From Owenia fusiformis (taxonomy: Eukaryota; Annelida; Polychaeta; Sabellida; Oweniidae), in NCBI GenBank assembly GCA_903813345.2, contig CAIIXF020000004.1, positions 24,059,985-24,123,984 on the forward strand: a stretch of 64,000 nt of DNA, given 5' to 3'. Position 1 is the first letter of the stretch. Each line of letters starts with the position of its first letter. This document shows positions 36,601 through 45,388 of the stretch, piece by piece. The notes under the pieces were generated by a model. The model had not been told where the DNA came from. It saw only the letters and a program-made list of their open reading frames with translations, and did not search any database. Position numbers and translations under genes: made by a program.

Positions 36601-39600
36601 GCTGTGTCTTATATGAGCCACCAAAACTTATGCAGAAACTGGTGTTTGTTTACGAGCTCTAAGCTTCTAAACATATTAGAGTATGTGTATGGCTATACGT
36701 TCTCAAAATAAGTGAAAAAAGTTTTGAGTTTCACAAAAAGCTGTATATTTTTCGATCTTTTTTAATTTCTTATCAACGAAACTGAATAAACTTCTCCTCA
36801 GAATCCTTTGTGTAAAAGATGGTTTGGACAGTAATATGACTTCGTGCGACAATTCCCTACCAATACTTTTGATGGTTTGGACAGTAATATGACGTCATTC
36901 CCTACCAATACCTTATACCTTTGATGGTTTGGGCAGTAATATGACTTCATGCTATGCTATGCTATGAGCTGCTATGCTATGCTATGCTATGCTGAATTTT
37001 AAAAGTGTAATGGATAAATTAGAGGTAGTATCGTTTTCAGGAGATACTCCCAGCAAAATCAATAATACTTTAGATTTAGAACAATATACTATTGACGCAT
37101 CCGGAGTTGTTTGTAAATCAAAAATTAGTTTTGAAGATTATTGGCGAAATCAATTGAATTCCGACCAATGTCGCAAACTGAATAGATACAAAATATTTAA
37201 AAGCAATTTCAGGTTCGAACCATATTTAGATTCAATTTCAAATGGGCATTTACGACGAAGTCTAACAAAGTTTCGTATCAGTAACCACAAATTAAAATAG
37301 AAACGGGTAGATACGAACGCCCAAAATTAAAGATCGGTGAAAGAATTTTTAGGCGAAACATATGCATCGCCTAGAATGGCCAGTTATATACACCAAACTT
37401 GTGAATTTAATAAATATATTATAATATTATTTACATCCAAAACGTATCGTTATTTGTCTATTGATTCACAACAAGCAGATCTAGGGAGTACCACAAATTA
37501 TCTCTTATACCAGATAAGAAGTTTTGTGGGGCGAGCGTCTGTGATACATAGTATGAATATGTAATGTTTGATTGACAGTTCCTGGTAGACACTCCTATTC
37601 ACCGGGGTTATACAGTGTACATGCATACCTCAGTTTTTAACTGATGCTTCGGTAGAACGCATGTCCTTCTACAATTGCCAGTATATAATTACGTATTACT
37701 TAAGTTTATACTGATTTAATAGTACACATGGACATTATATTTATTATTTAAACTAGAATTATTAATAACACTTTGGACGATTAAAAGTGCCACCCATTCC
37801 CCTCCACCACCCATCAGTTTTATACACCAAACTTGTGAATTTAATAAATTGTCAGAAATTCATATCAAATCGAGCGTAATCATATTTCTGCAAATAGCGC
37901 ACCTACAGAAATTAACACTTACTTGCAAAATGAAATAAATCTTGGTCGCATGGTCGGGCCCTTTAAGACGCCGCCACCAGAATAAATAATAAATGCATAA
38001 TAAGTCCATTTGGAAGAATACCGAAAAAGGAATCTGGTAAATTCAGAATTATCCATGACCTAAGTTTCCCAAACGGGATCTCAGTAAACAACGGAATAAT
38101 GTCTGCATATACACCTGTAACATATCAAACTATTGGCACAGTAATCGACTTAATTCAACGTAATGGTCGAGGTTCATTAATTGCAAAAACGGACATCGAA
38201 AATAGTTTTAAGATCATTCCAATTCACAATGACGATCATCCTCTTTTAGGAATTTTATGGGAGGGTCAGTATTACTTTGATAAAACATTGCTTATGGGAT
38301 GTTCTTCGTCATGTAGTATTTTTGAATCGTTTAGCACAGCAGTAGAATTTATTGCGCGGTCAAAATTTGATATCGAACATATTGCACATCTTCTTGACGA
38401 TTTCATATTTGTAGGACCCTCTAATAGTATAGTTTCTAAATAGCTGAAAAGTGCTGACATAATAGATGTCACCCTTGTTTGTCTTTGATTTTCTAGGGCC
38501 AGACCTCCACTCACTCCAATGTTAGAAACTTGCAACAGTCACTTAATTTCATGATTTATCAAAGAGTGTTGGTTGAATTTGTCTGAAATTTGAATGGCAT
38601 ACTATTGGATGACCCTGTCAATGTACATATTGTGATTAACCATGAAAATATTGGTTGTCATACGAATAAACCAAGTTTTTAATGAATTTCAGCATTGCAC
38701 CAATGGAGATTTGGCCCAAGTTTCTTTTTAAATGTCATGGAAAGTGATATAAGCGACATAACTGTTTAAATCAAAGCTATAATTGGAGAAAATTTGTCAC
38801 TGAATCCAAATATGCTATCAAAAATAAAGAAAATTAATTCATTAGAGGAAAAAAGTGCAAATCTCTTAAAATCTCATGTAAAAACGAGAATTAGCGAGAT
38901 TTCAAAGCCATTAGAAACTCCTCTATTCAACAAAATTCGCTGATTACCTAGCAACTTTTCTGAGACTTGCCGACAATCTAGACATTCCCATTAAGTCTTC
39001 TAAGACATGTGGTCCATCAACAATTTTGACAGTGTTTGGAATAGAAGTAGATACCAACGCATGGGAGGCTCGTTTACCTCAAGACAAATTGATAATACTT
39101 CAAAAAGACGTGAAAAAATATAGGAAATGCAAGTACATCTTGCAACATGAATTAGAATCAATATTGGGGATATTTGCATTCGCGACAAGAGTGGTACACT
39201 CCGGGCGGGTCGCACTCCGTAGACTGTATGATACACTAGGTCAATCAATTTACGGTAATGAAAACAAGAGGAATAAATTCGAGAAAATACGGCTATCAAA
39301 TGAAGCGAGAGAAGATTTTAAAATTTGTTACACTTTTAATCGTCCAAAGTGTTGTTAATAATTCTAGTTCAAATAATAAATATAATGTCCATGTGTACTA
39401 TTAAATCAGTATAAACTTAAGTAATACGTAATTATATACTCAGTCTGGCAATTGTAGAAGGACATGCGTTCTACCGAAGCATCAGTTAAAAACTGAGAGG
39501 TATGCATGTACACTGTATAACACCGATGAAGAGGAGTGTCTACCAGGAACTGTCAATCAAACATTACATATTCATACTATGTATCACAGACGGTCGGTCC

Positions 39601-41979
39601 ACAAAACTTCTCAAATGCTCGATAAACTTATAATCACACGGCAATCCAATTAAACACCTTTTCAACATGGAGGACGATTCACTCTTTTCCAATATTGTAT
39701 GTCTTGTGAAAATGAAAAAAATGAAATTGAAGCAGCATTTATTCATGAATGTAATATAACAAAGAAGGGTGTGATATATGACAGAAACAATGGACGCGTA
39801 ACACAATCACCATTCATGTACTCATCCATGATGCTAACTTTTTGTTCATTTATTTACTTATTTATCTATTATGAAGTATTAATTGTGTTTGTATATACTA
39901 GTATACTGTTTTCTGCTGTATTGATATATTGTAAAATCAGTGTTTACTTTGTGTACACTTAACCCTTTATGGGTATGCATGTGTAATAAAGTCCATAATG
40001 CTACAATTCCCTACCAATAATAAATAATAAGAGTTAGATTCTCTGTTTTGCGTCCTGGCAAAATCCAAATCATGCAAGGATACAAGGAAAACAAATACAA
40101 ACTCAAGGAAAAACACAAACTTTTTTGCTGAGAAATGTATATATTTTATGGGCATTAAAAGGGATGACATACCAATTTGCAGTGATACAAACACAGATCT
40201 ATACATTTAATACAATATATTTAAATATACAATGTAGGTATTATTCAAAGGTAAAAATAAAAAAAATACACAATGTATGCCCAATTAATCAATAACACTG
40301 TCAATTTTGACGCACATCAATTTATCCGCCATTTCTTATTCTGATTGAACAAAATGCGATGTTACTTTCAAACCCTTGTGGTTGCTATTTGGATGTGTTT
40401 GTTTTTCTGATTTATTCAAAATCATGCAAGCAAGGGGATGCAAAACAAAGAATCTAATTCTTATCGCCTGACGGAATAATACTACACACCCTTTATAAGT
40501 TATGAACATACTGGGCTTATAAAGACGCTATAAGTGCATTGCAAATTATCTCTAAAATGCATGAAGTAGCATTTAGTGTCCGGTCTGTCATATATAAATA
40601 CGTATACATACACCAAAGTTTATATATTGCGCAAGGCTGATGCAATTGTGAAATAATTAAACATAATCAGGCTTGAACCAAGGTTAATTTATTTACTAGC
40701 ACCAGGCTGTGGCATATGGGGAGACTGGGTGGTTGTTCCTGGTAAATGCGATCCACCAGCAGGTTGTATCCCATTGGACCCAGCGGGAAGGAAACGCGAA
40801 ATCGGAGATTTACGAGACAAGCGGCAGTTTGTGTGTGTCGTAACAAAGTACAAATGCGAAAAGGTCAGGCAGTGTAAACCATGTCCAGGACCACAAAGAG
40901 GTTGCGTTGGAGCCGCATCCAAAACAGAAGATCGGACATGTTGCAAAGAAGGTATCGTGGTAGAATCATTTATTATAGCTAGTCTCTTAGGTACAGGGGT
41001 TATGTTATCAAAACAGAAGATCGCGCATGTTGCAAAGCAGGTATCGCGTGGTAAAATCATTTCTTATAGCTAGTATCAGAGGTGCAAGGGTTATGTTATC
41101 AAAACAGAAGATCGCATGTTGCAAAGCAGGTATCGTGGTAGAATCATTTAGTATAGCTCGTAACAGAGGTACAAGGGTTATCAAAATTACAATGTAAGTT
41201 ATTTAAAGAATATTTCATCAAAGCCCTCTGTTTAAAAAAGAATATAAGATCCACATTGTTCCTATATGTCAATTCAAATGACAGCATATGCGTTATAGAT
41301 TCGTATACAAAAATACAGTATAAAATCAAAAGGCGATACCAATTACTGATGTATTGTATAATGGATTATTTGTAGGTCCAACACCACCAACAAAAGCAAC
41401 AACAGCGGCAACGAAGGCAACGAAGGCAACGCCAACAACCAAAAAGACGACGCCAAAACCACCAACAAAAATATGTCCAATATTTCAATGGGGACAGTGG
41501 GTGTGTATTCCGTTGACTCCCCCGACGCCGTGTGTAACTGTTATTCCACCTCTAACACCACCGTTCGGGTGTATCGCAAAAGTTGTTCAATGCTCTCGTA
41601 CCAAGACGTGTACTCCTTGTGGAGATACAGTCTGCCCTGTTATTCCAGAGGCGGAAATAAGAGGATTGACGTGCTGCTGTGAGAATTTTTCGAATACTAA
41701 ATTAAACTCAAGTGATTTTATAAAACCAATGATAAACATTAAAAATAAGTTGATTAATAGCATACACATTTCACAAGTATTCAGCAGGAAAAATATTAAT
41801 TAATCGTAAAAATTCATTATTTTCAGATTGTCCAACCTTTTTACAACCTTATTACATGTTTATTAAAAACAGCATTACATTGACCAACTCTAAAGAACAC
41901 AGAATTTGTGAGTAGATATCAATAATCAATAACTTCATAATGTAATAATAATAATTTTTGTTTTGTTTCAGTGGTCTAA
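27592..41979 (+). CDS. Gene 2: secreted thrombospondin type 1 repeat / Pro-rich matrix protein, complete
   Basis: Exons: 27592-27646, (mini-exons 28937-28963 and 29063-29089, possibly 29189-29215), 29313-29534, 31111-31329, 32820-33182, 34563-34781, 40700-40951, 41376-41678, 41827-41907, 41972-41979. Without mini-exons they give 573 residues and TAA at 41977. Every intron is phase 1, so each exon is a swappable cassette. The protein starts with a signal peptide, then a Cys- and Pro-rich exon, two TSP1 modules, a Pro-rich repeat and three diverged 'WGxW...CC' modules. TSP1 modules bind glycosaminoglycans and matrix proteins; a secreted scaffold role is inferred. The last two exons are less certain: 41827-41907 could be skipped without changing the phase. 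Residue numbers below omit the mini-exons. Confidence 0.8.
28805..29345 (+). repeat. Four tandem units of about 126 bp containing mini-exons and exon 2 start
   Basis: The motif TTTCAGAGAGTTAYGCCC begins at 28931, 29057, (variant) 29183 and 29307, spacing 126, 126 and 124. Between copies the intron sequence is also shared (GTACAATGTATCTATCRTG, TTACATGCTTCGATATGTATG). The last unit runs into the long exon 29313-29534. Confidence 0.88.
28937..29215 (+). CDS. Gene 2: tandem duplicated 27-bp mini-exons
   Basis: Copies at 28937-28963 and 29063-29089 have TTTCAG acceptors and GTGGGT donors, code ESYAQRGRK and ESYAHRGRK, and are phase 1-1, so each adds nine residues in frame. A third copy, 29189-29215, has TTTCTAAG in place of TTTCAGAG: the exact acceptor is lost and the nearest AG lies two bases inside, which would break the frame. 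The copies repeat the first bases of the next exon (29313), from which they evidently arose. Use in mRNA is not shown by sequence alone. Confidence 0.5.
29313..29534 (+). CDS. Gene 2 exon 2: Cys/Lys-rich then polyproline segment
   Basis: Residues about 19-92. It starts ESYAHRVGGGNYGNCMKSC and continues RGAFRPCKIKCK (four Cys in a C-x3-C...C-x3-C layout), then becomes almost pure Pro with Arg, Gln and Val, including a run of nine Pro. The four Cys may form a compact hairpin; the Pro tail should be extended polyproline helix. Ends at GTGAGT (29535), phase 1. Confidence 0.82.
29772..30343. mobile_element. TA-flanked MITE in gene 2 intron, 572 bp
   Basis: Ends CAGCGTGGGCCAAAAAAAC and, inverted, CAGAGTGAGCCAAAAAACA; TA precedes the left end, CATATA follows the right. 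Inner arms are imperfect copies (e.g. 29833-29925 against 30150-30240, with GATGGT and GGTGTC blocks). No coding sequence. TA flanks and CAG ends point to the Tc1/mariner group. Confidence 0.65.
31111..31329 (+). CDS. Gene 2 exon 3: thrombospondin type 1 module 1 with Pro tail
   Basis: Residues 93-165. KCRWSPYDRPRLGQCSASCG, then GGTQ, the RYR strand, and VVRTQSCNNWPC give a TSP1 of the 'W...C(S)xSCGgG...R...C...C..wpC' type with six Cys. Only one of the usual layered Trp is kept at the front. It ends in a run of Pro before GTGAGT, phase 1. Confidence 0.85.
31461..32102 (-). mobile_element. Penelope-like element 3' end in gene 2 intron, with inverted terminal arms
   Basis: Arms 31461-31650 and 31918-32102 are inverted copies about 185 bp long. 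Read on the minus strand, 31660-31830 gives broken pieces AITDHVLQKN, then NNTTVLDNDNKRLERWIKD, SIFIKKNVNNINRD: these match the end of the GIY-YIG endonuclease region of Penelope-like elements (the 'AITDHV...VID.E.....RWIKE.IHIRK....NRDEG' stretch). A stop and a frameshift show it is dead. The arm piece GGATCCGAAACGTCCTG is then the usual tail. Confidence 0.6.
32820..33182 (+). CDS. Gene 2 exon 4: thrombospondin type 1 module 2 with PQPIPV-type repeat tail
   Basis: Residues 166-286. WCRWSNYGPATLGPCSATCG, VGV, RSR, and DVRTQTCNMQPC mirror module 1 closely, so the two exons are duplicates. The tail is a Pro/Gln/Val/Ile repeat of six-residue units (PQPIPV, PHPIPV, FPQPIPV variants), about ten in a row, from 18-bp DNA repeats at about 33040-33175. 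Confidence 0.87.
33045..33178 (+). repeat. 18-bp in-frame repeats coding the Pro-Gln-Pro-Ile-Pro-Val tail
   Basis: About seven units of the form CCGCAKCCAATYCCAGTT plus TTC or GTC, differing at a few positions (CAG or CAT for Gln/His). The repeat keeps frame and lies wholly inside exon 32820-33182. Confidence 0.85.
33910..34555. mobile_element. Palindrome-rich segment in gene 2 intron, likely non-autonomous element
   Basis: GTCTGCGCA and TGCGCAGAC form a 9-bp hairpin around 34347-34371; ACGTCAGCGGG and CCCGCTGACGT (34401-34443) form an 11-bp hairpin; related GGAATAT and TATACCC motifs occur at both sides (34020-34030 and 34540-34550). The GC-rich hairpins stand out in an AT-rich intron. I see no transposase and cannot fix the ends. 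Confidence 0.4.
34563..34781 (+). CDS. Gene 2 exon 5: 'WGxW...CC' module 1 (diverged TSP1-like)
   Basis: Residues 287-359. It starts CQWGQWTRWVQMEQC, has a middle RSQRSRRC followed by YCNGREADPRLC, and ends HSIPCC. The two or three front Trp spaced W-x2-W-x2-W are the TSP1 hallmark, and SQRSRRC could be the Arg strand, but the CSxSCG motif is missing and the end is a double Cys. I read it as a heavily changed TSP1; it could also be a separate fold. Phase 1-1 exon. Confidence 0.75.
34870..35500 (+). repeat. Five-copy 126-bp tandem repeat in gene 2 intron
   Basis: GTGTCTTTAAAATGGTT recurs with an exact 126-base step at 34913, 35039, 35165, 35291 and 35417. Units are nearly identical (differences such as CTCGCTC/CTCATTC and TTTACAAG/TTTAAAAG). 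They contain no exon-like sequence although 126 is a multiple of three. Copy four-to-five similarity fades after about 35500. Confidence 0.92.
35800..36510. repeat. Degenerate AT-rich repeat field (TTACCGAATR / ATTCGCTAAAT)
   Basis: Many loosely spaced variants of TTTACCGAAT, ATTCGCTAAAT, ATTCGTTAAAT and TATCGAA occur on both strands across about 700 bases. Two CACGTGACT sites (36180 and 36239) lie inside. No coding sequence; probably an old, decayed satellite. Confidence 0.45.
36820..36995 (+). repeat. Short tandem repeats: GATGGTTTGGACAGTAATATGAC and (TATGC)n
   Basis: GATGGTTTGGRCAGTAATAT occurs three times (36819, 36872 and 36922). A TATGC microsatellite follows at about 36952-36992, interrupted once by GAGC. 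Confidence 0.85.
36974..37390 (+). pseudogene. LINE-like retroelement 3' coding fragment
   Basis: The frame from about 36986 codes an open run including SFEDYWRNQLNSDQCRKLNR, then NFRFEPYLDSISNGHLRRSL and TKFRISNHKLKIETGRY. The last piece matches the 'KFRxSxHxLxIExGRY' region that follows the reverse transcriptase in many invertebrate LINEs. A stop at 37298 and a shift end it, although the frame after the stop still reads GRYERPKL-KIGERI-like sequence. It is inserted in the same sense as gene 2. Confidence 0.5.
37914..39358 (+). pseudogene. DIRS-like reverse transcriptase, broken
   Basis: Pieces in order: NEINLGRMVGPF with KTPPPE (about 37914-37983, another frame); SPFGRIPKKESGKFRIIHDL and FPNGISVNNGIMSAYTPVTY (38003-38130); KTDIENSFKIIPI; LMGCSSSCSIFE; HLLDDFIFVGPSNS (the catalytic LDDF box, about 38390-38425); then a break. 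It resumes at about 38943 with YLATFLRLADNLDIPIKSSK, FGIEVDTNAWEARLPQDKL and GRVALRRLYDTLG. These match the DIRS/Ngaro type RT. Stops before SPFGR, the stop at 38441 and the 500-bp gap make it non-functional. Confidence 0.7.
38441..38942. other. About 500-bp insertion inside the DIRS-like reverse transcriptase
   Basis: The RT frame stops just after FVGPSNSIVSK and resumes 500 bases later with the part that normally follows within about ten residues. The inserted stretch has no coding similarity that I recognise and no clear terminal repeats. It could be a small transposon or a local rearrangement. Confidence 0.55.
40700..40951 (+). CDS. Gene 2 exon 6: 'WGxW...CC' module 2
   Basis: Residues 360-443. 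CGIWGDWVVVPGKC, then CIPLDPAGRKREIG, a VCVVTKYKCEKVRQCKPC strand pair, GCVGAASKTE and a closing RTCC. Same W-G-x-W start and CC end as the flanking exons, with four extra Cys in the middle. The donor is GTATCG (40952), weaker than the others, and its context is tandemly repeated downstream. Confidence 0.78.
40918..41190 (+). repeat. Tandem copies of the exon 6 end and its donor site
   Basis: The segment AAAACAGAAGATCG...TGTTGCAAAG...GGTATCG, which spans the end of exon 6 and the start of the intron, recurs at 41010 and 41101 (spacing 89 and 91). Each copy carries a GGTATCG donor-like site; the first copy has the intact reading frame. Confidence 0.85.
41376..41678 (+). CDS. Gene 2 exon 7: Thr/Lys/Pro-rich linker and 'WGxW...CC' module 3
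   Basis: Residues 444-544. The first third is Thr, Lys, Ala and Pro (PTKATTAATKATKATPTTKK style), a likely O-glycosylated spacer. Then CPIFQWGQWVCIPLTPPTPC, VVQCSRTKTCTPCGDTVC, and a final RGLTCC. Donor at 41679 (GTGAGA), phase 1, chosen because it keeps the phase-1 pattern; reading on would give a low-complexity extension with no features. Confidence 0.78.
41827..41979 (+). CDS. Gene 2 exons 8-9: short C-terminus and stop
   Basis: Exon 41827-41907 (TTTTCAG acceptor, GTGAGT donor) adds 27 residues beginning YCPTFLQPYY; exon 41972-41979 supplies Leu-Val-stop (TAA 41977-41979). Because all sites are phase 1, exon 7 could also join directly to 41972. No domain is recognisable, so this end is the least certain part of gene 2. 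Confidence 0.5.
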
Positions 41980-42094
41980 CCCTAAGTAAAGAATGAACTT
42001 GACACAACACACGTCTGAACAAAAGAAACTGAACAGTGAAAGCAGAAACAATTATGATCAACATATCTTATAACAAAAACTAATTAAAGACCTA

Positions 42095-42100
42095 AATAAA
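42095..42100 (+). terminator. Gene 2 poly(A) signal AATAAA
   Basis: AATAAA lies 115 bases after the proposed stop codon, almost the same distance as in gene 1. No earlier AATAAA follows the stop. Confidence 0.6.
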
Positions 42101-43290
42101 GACCAATTCGCATTTGCTGCAAAAAGAAAAACGTTTTTTGTATAATTTATTTTAAAATTGAAACTTTCGTTAATATTTATTTCGATTTTCCTTTCTGGTA
42201 CCTTGTTTACAGAAATTCATGAGAGCTCAGATTTACCACCACCCCCTCCCCATCCCGCGTTCAAGAACCAATATCATAATCCAAATCCACGAGATCAGTG
42301 ATAATATACCATACAGTGAAGCAAACATTAAGAAGATCTTGACATCAATGTTGGAATGAACATGAGAACAGAAATGTAGTGCTCCGAGGGAGCCAAGGGG
42401 ATTGACTTACTATCAAGCATAGTTTAACAAGCAGGACACTAGAATGCATGAAAGTCCAGAACCACAAGTCCCTGTACATTTCTCATTATATATTATATTA
42501 TTATTTCCATGTCATGATACTCGTTCTCTCATTGGTCAATTATGGTGACTTAAAATATATAGATGGGCCAATTTACGATATTCCCACAAATACAAAATTC
42601 GAAAATTAAAATATTCATATGAAGATGGATTTTTCTTGAATTGTAGGGGAAACACATTATGTTTTATAAATTCGTAAGTGGCATCATTGGAACTATATTG
42701 GCATTTTGTAACCTGAGCAATTTTCAAAGAAATAAAGAATGAGCATATTTTCGTTAATCTTTCAAAAAGTCTGGCTTGATTTCAAATAATATATTATTTA
42801 TCACATTAGTGTGTGTCAAACAAACAATAAATATGTTTCCTTGGATATTAGTATTGAATTGTAAAAATAAAAATAAAAATAGAGTCAACGTTATAGTTTG
42901 AAATTATTAGCCGCAAATTATTTGTAACGACCCCTATGTCAAAAGCGATAACTGTGAATTTAGACCCATTTTTTAGAATGAGGTGGATTTTGACATCCTG
43001 AAATATTCTATGTACAGCGCAAACCTAGAATCTAACCAATTAAGTGAAGAATATGGCTTTTTAAACAGGAGACTAAATTTGGTTTTCGTAGCTTTTGATT
43101 ACGTCTAATCTAAAAGAGCTTTTTCGAAATGACCATCATGATTTTAAGTTACTGGGGTAATTTATTTTTCCAAATAACACGCACGCACATTTTTGTTTGA
43201 AGTCCTTCTTTATATTACTTAGGCCCTTAGTCAGGCTGTGTGTGTGGGAGCGGGGGGATTGGAGGCTCGAGCGATTTTGAACGACATTCC
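42101..43290. other. Intergenic sequence behind gene 2
   Basis: No gene seen. Bases about 42257-42300 (GTTCAAGAACCAATATCATA and following) resemble 61428-61472 upstream of gene 3, the only trace here of the gene 2/gene 3 duplication. Confidence 0.4.
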
Positions 43291-43299
43291 TTCTATATA

Positions 43300-43800
43300 A
43301 CCTTCAAGATTTGACATTCGGTGACCTTTTCAAGGTCAAAATATCTTTTTTCAACTTGCTTCAATTGACCAATTCTTTTTTTCAAATCATCTACAAGTTA
43401 TCAGAAGTTCAAATCTGACTTTAGATTGAGATTCGACCTTCTAAAGGTCAAAAAGGTCAAAAAGGTATTTCTCAACTTGTTTCAAATTGACCAATTCTTT
43501 TTTCAAAATCATCCAGAAGTTCTCAAAACTTCAAATCTGACTATAGATTTGACCTTCAATGACATTCTCAAGGTCAAAAAAATATTATTTTTTTAAAAGT
43601 CTTTTTTCAACTTGCCACAAATTGATCAATCCTTTTTTCAAAATCACCATCAGCCATCTTAAAGTTCTAAGATGTTCAACTTTGACTTTAGATTTGAGAT
43701 TTCACCTTCAATGACTTTGTCAGGGTCAAAAAGGTATTTTTCAATTGACAAATTTCGGAAATTCAAATCTCGGAAATTCAAATCTGACTTAAGATTGAAC
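43300..43800 (+). repeat. Three imperfect ~150-bp units rich in TCAAGGTCA
   Basis: Units begin near 43315, 43430 and 43550 and share GACCTT...CAAGGTCAAAA, TTTTTCAACTTG, AATTGACCAATTCTTTTTTC and AAGTTCAAATCTGACTTTAGATT. A fourth, partial relative lies at about 50508-50610. TCAAGGTCA occurs at 43330-43338 and 43568-43576; AAGGTCA is doubled at 43444-43459. Confidence 0.75.
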
Positions 43801-44765
43801 AAATAATATTGTGAGCAACTAGGTGGTGACATTTCGTCATGTTAATGCCTTGTTTTTCGTCGCCCACCTTCTGAATTTTCAGGGTCGCACATGGTATTGC
43901 TTTAGCATGGAAAAAGTTTATGTATGGGCAGGGGGATGGGTTCGACCCCCCCCCTTACTAAAAGCTGGCTACGGGCATGTTGCTCATATTGCATGTGAAG
44001 TATTAATTAAACATTGCAATGGATGCAATGAATGATATCGATATAAAAGTATTCTGGCACTTACAATGACTAAGATGTACAAGCAACATTTTTCATTGGG
44101 GGTAGAGGCCAAACATTCATCATAGGGAACGACAAACGGCATTCAAAATATAATATCATGAAAACAAGCAGCGTGACCAATGGGGGAATGAGAAACATCA
44201 TTCAAAGCTGTATGGTTATGTGTCGGTCATGGAAATAAAAAGAAAGCATAGCATGTTGAATAGAAATGTAAACGTTACAAGCATCGCTATTCCCACAAAG
44301 TTATAACATGCTCGCATGTGAAACAGAGAGTGAAATATATTGTTTCTTGGTTTGGCAATGACTCATTCTTTGCTGTAATTTAAATATAAACATAAAAATA
44401 TGAATACAACTAACGTTTGATTGTACGTTTATATTTCACATAATTTTAAAGTCATTTTGTATCCTCCAACATATGCTCAATAAAGTTTTACAAAGATAAT
44501 TCAAATGATTCAAAAATTAAATAATGATGATCTAAACACTTTTATTAAGTACTTTCATTTCTCAAATAATAATCCCAAAAAATGTTTTCCCAAAGATGAT
44601 ATTTTGATATTTGGAGGATACAAAATATTGGACAGCCTCATCTAGACAACTTGAATTCAGAACAGAAAAACTAACACTCAATCATATATCTCCATTGTCT
44701 GCAATCGGAGATTAGTACGGAGTGGACATTCTCGGTAACATACAGAGGATCCCACGATAAAAACG

Positions 44766-44903
44766 TTATATAATGATTTAAAGTGCTACGCAGGATATAT
44801 TCTGCTCTCGAAGTTCTGTATTGGCACTCGACTTCGTCTAGTTCCAATATGAAATTACGCGAGCAGAATATATCCTGTATTGCACTTCAAATCATTCAAT
44901 AAC
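44766..44903. repeat. MITE-like hairpin, ~44-bp arms
   Basis: TTATATAATGATTTAAAGTG...GCAGGATATATTCTGCTC on the left pairs with GAGCAGAATATATCCTG...GCACTTCAAATCATTCAATAA on the right, with a loop of about 48 bases. Only a few mismatches. No coding capacity. Confidence 0.75.
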
Positions 44904-45067
44904 TTATAATATTTCTGAGAGATGTATTCACCTCGCCCTTCTGGCTGAATACACCTTCAGAAATATATACAGATATTCAACTCCACAGAATTCAATATTT
45001 GCATATTATTCCATATATAACATGTTTTACCTAGGAAATAAACTAGTAATAAAACTGATATTCAAAG

Positions 45068-45130
45068 AATCCCGTATCAGATCCCGTATTGGATCCCGTA
45101 TCAGCCAAAATCTATATAAGATCCTGTATC
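45068..45130 (+). repeat. Short tandem repeat of ATCCCGTATCAG type
   Basis: Four to five units of GATCCCGTATCAG with variants (ATCCCGTATTG, GATCCTGTATCAG), unit about 11-13 bases. Confidence 0.7.
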
Positions 45131-45388
45131 AGAACAATCGGAAAATTTCATGAGACTTAATATCATTAATATGACATATTATGATCCAATTTAGTATTAT
45201 AGACTATTTGTATTTTAAAGCTTGCTAATAAAAATTGAAAATGTCATTCAATAAATTTAAATTATATAATTTATCGTCAGCATCATGAGGTGACGACCTA
45301 CAAAACAAGTTTCAGAAAAATATTATAGAATAAATAGGTTATTGATGGTCGTGATGGAATATGAATTTTTCCTCGATAAAATACAATA

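Larger units (their letters stand above)
37518..39607 (+). mobile_element. DIRS-like retroelement remnant with inverted terminal arms
   Basis: Arms 37518-37769 and 39350-39607 are inverted copies of each other about 250 bp long and well preserved (for example CAGTTCCTGGTAGACACTCC / its complement, and AATATAATGTCCATGTGTAC / its complement). Between them is only reverse transcriptase. DIRS-group elements end in inverted repeats and encode RT, RNase H, a methyltransferase-like domain and a tyrosine recombinase; the last three are absent, so this is an internal-deletion derivative. Confidence 0.65.
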
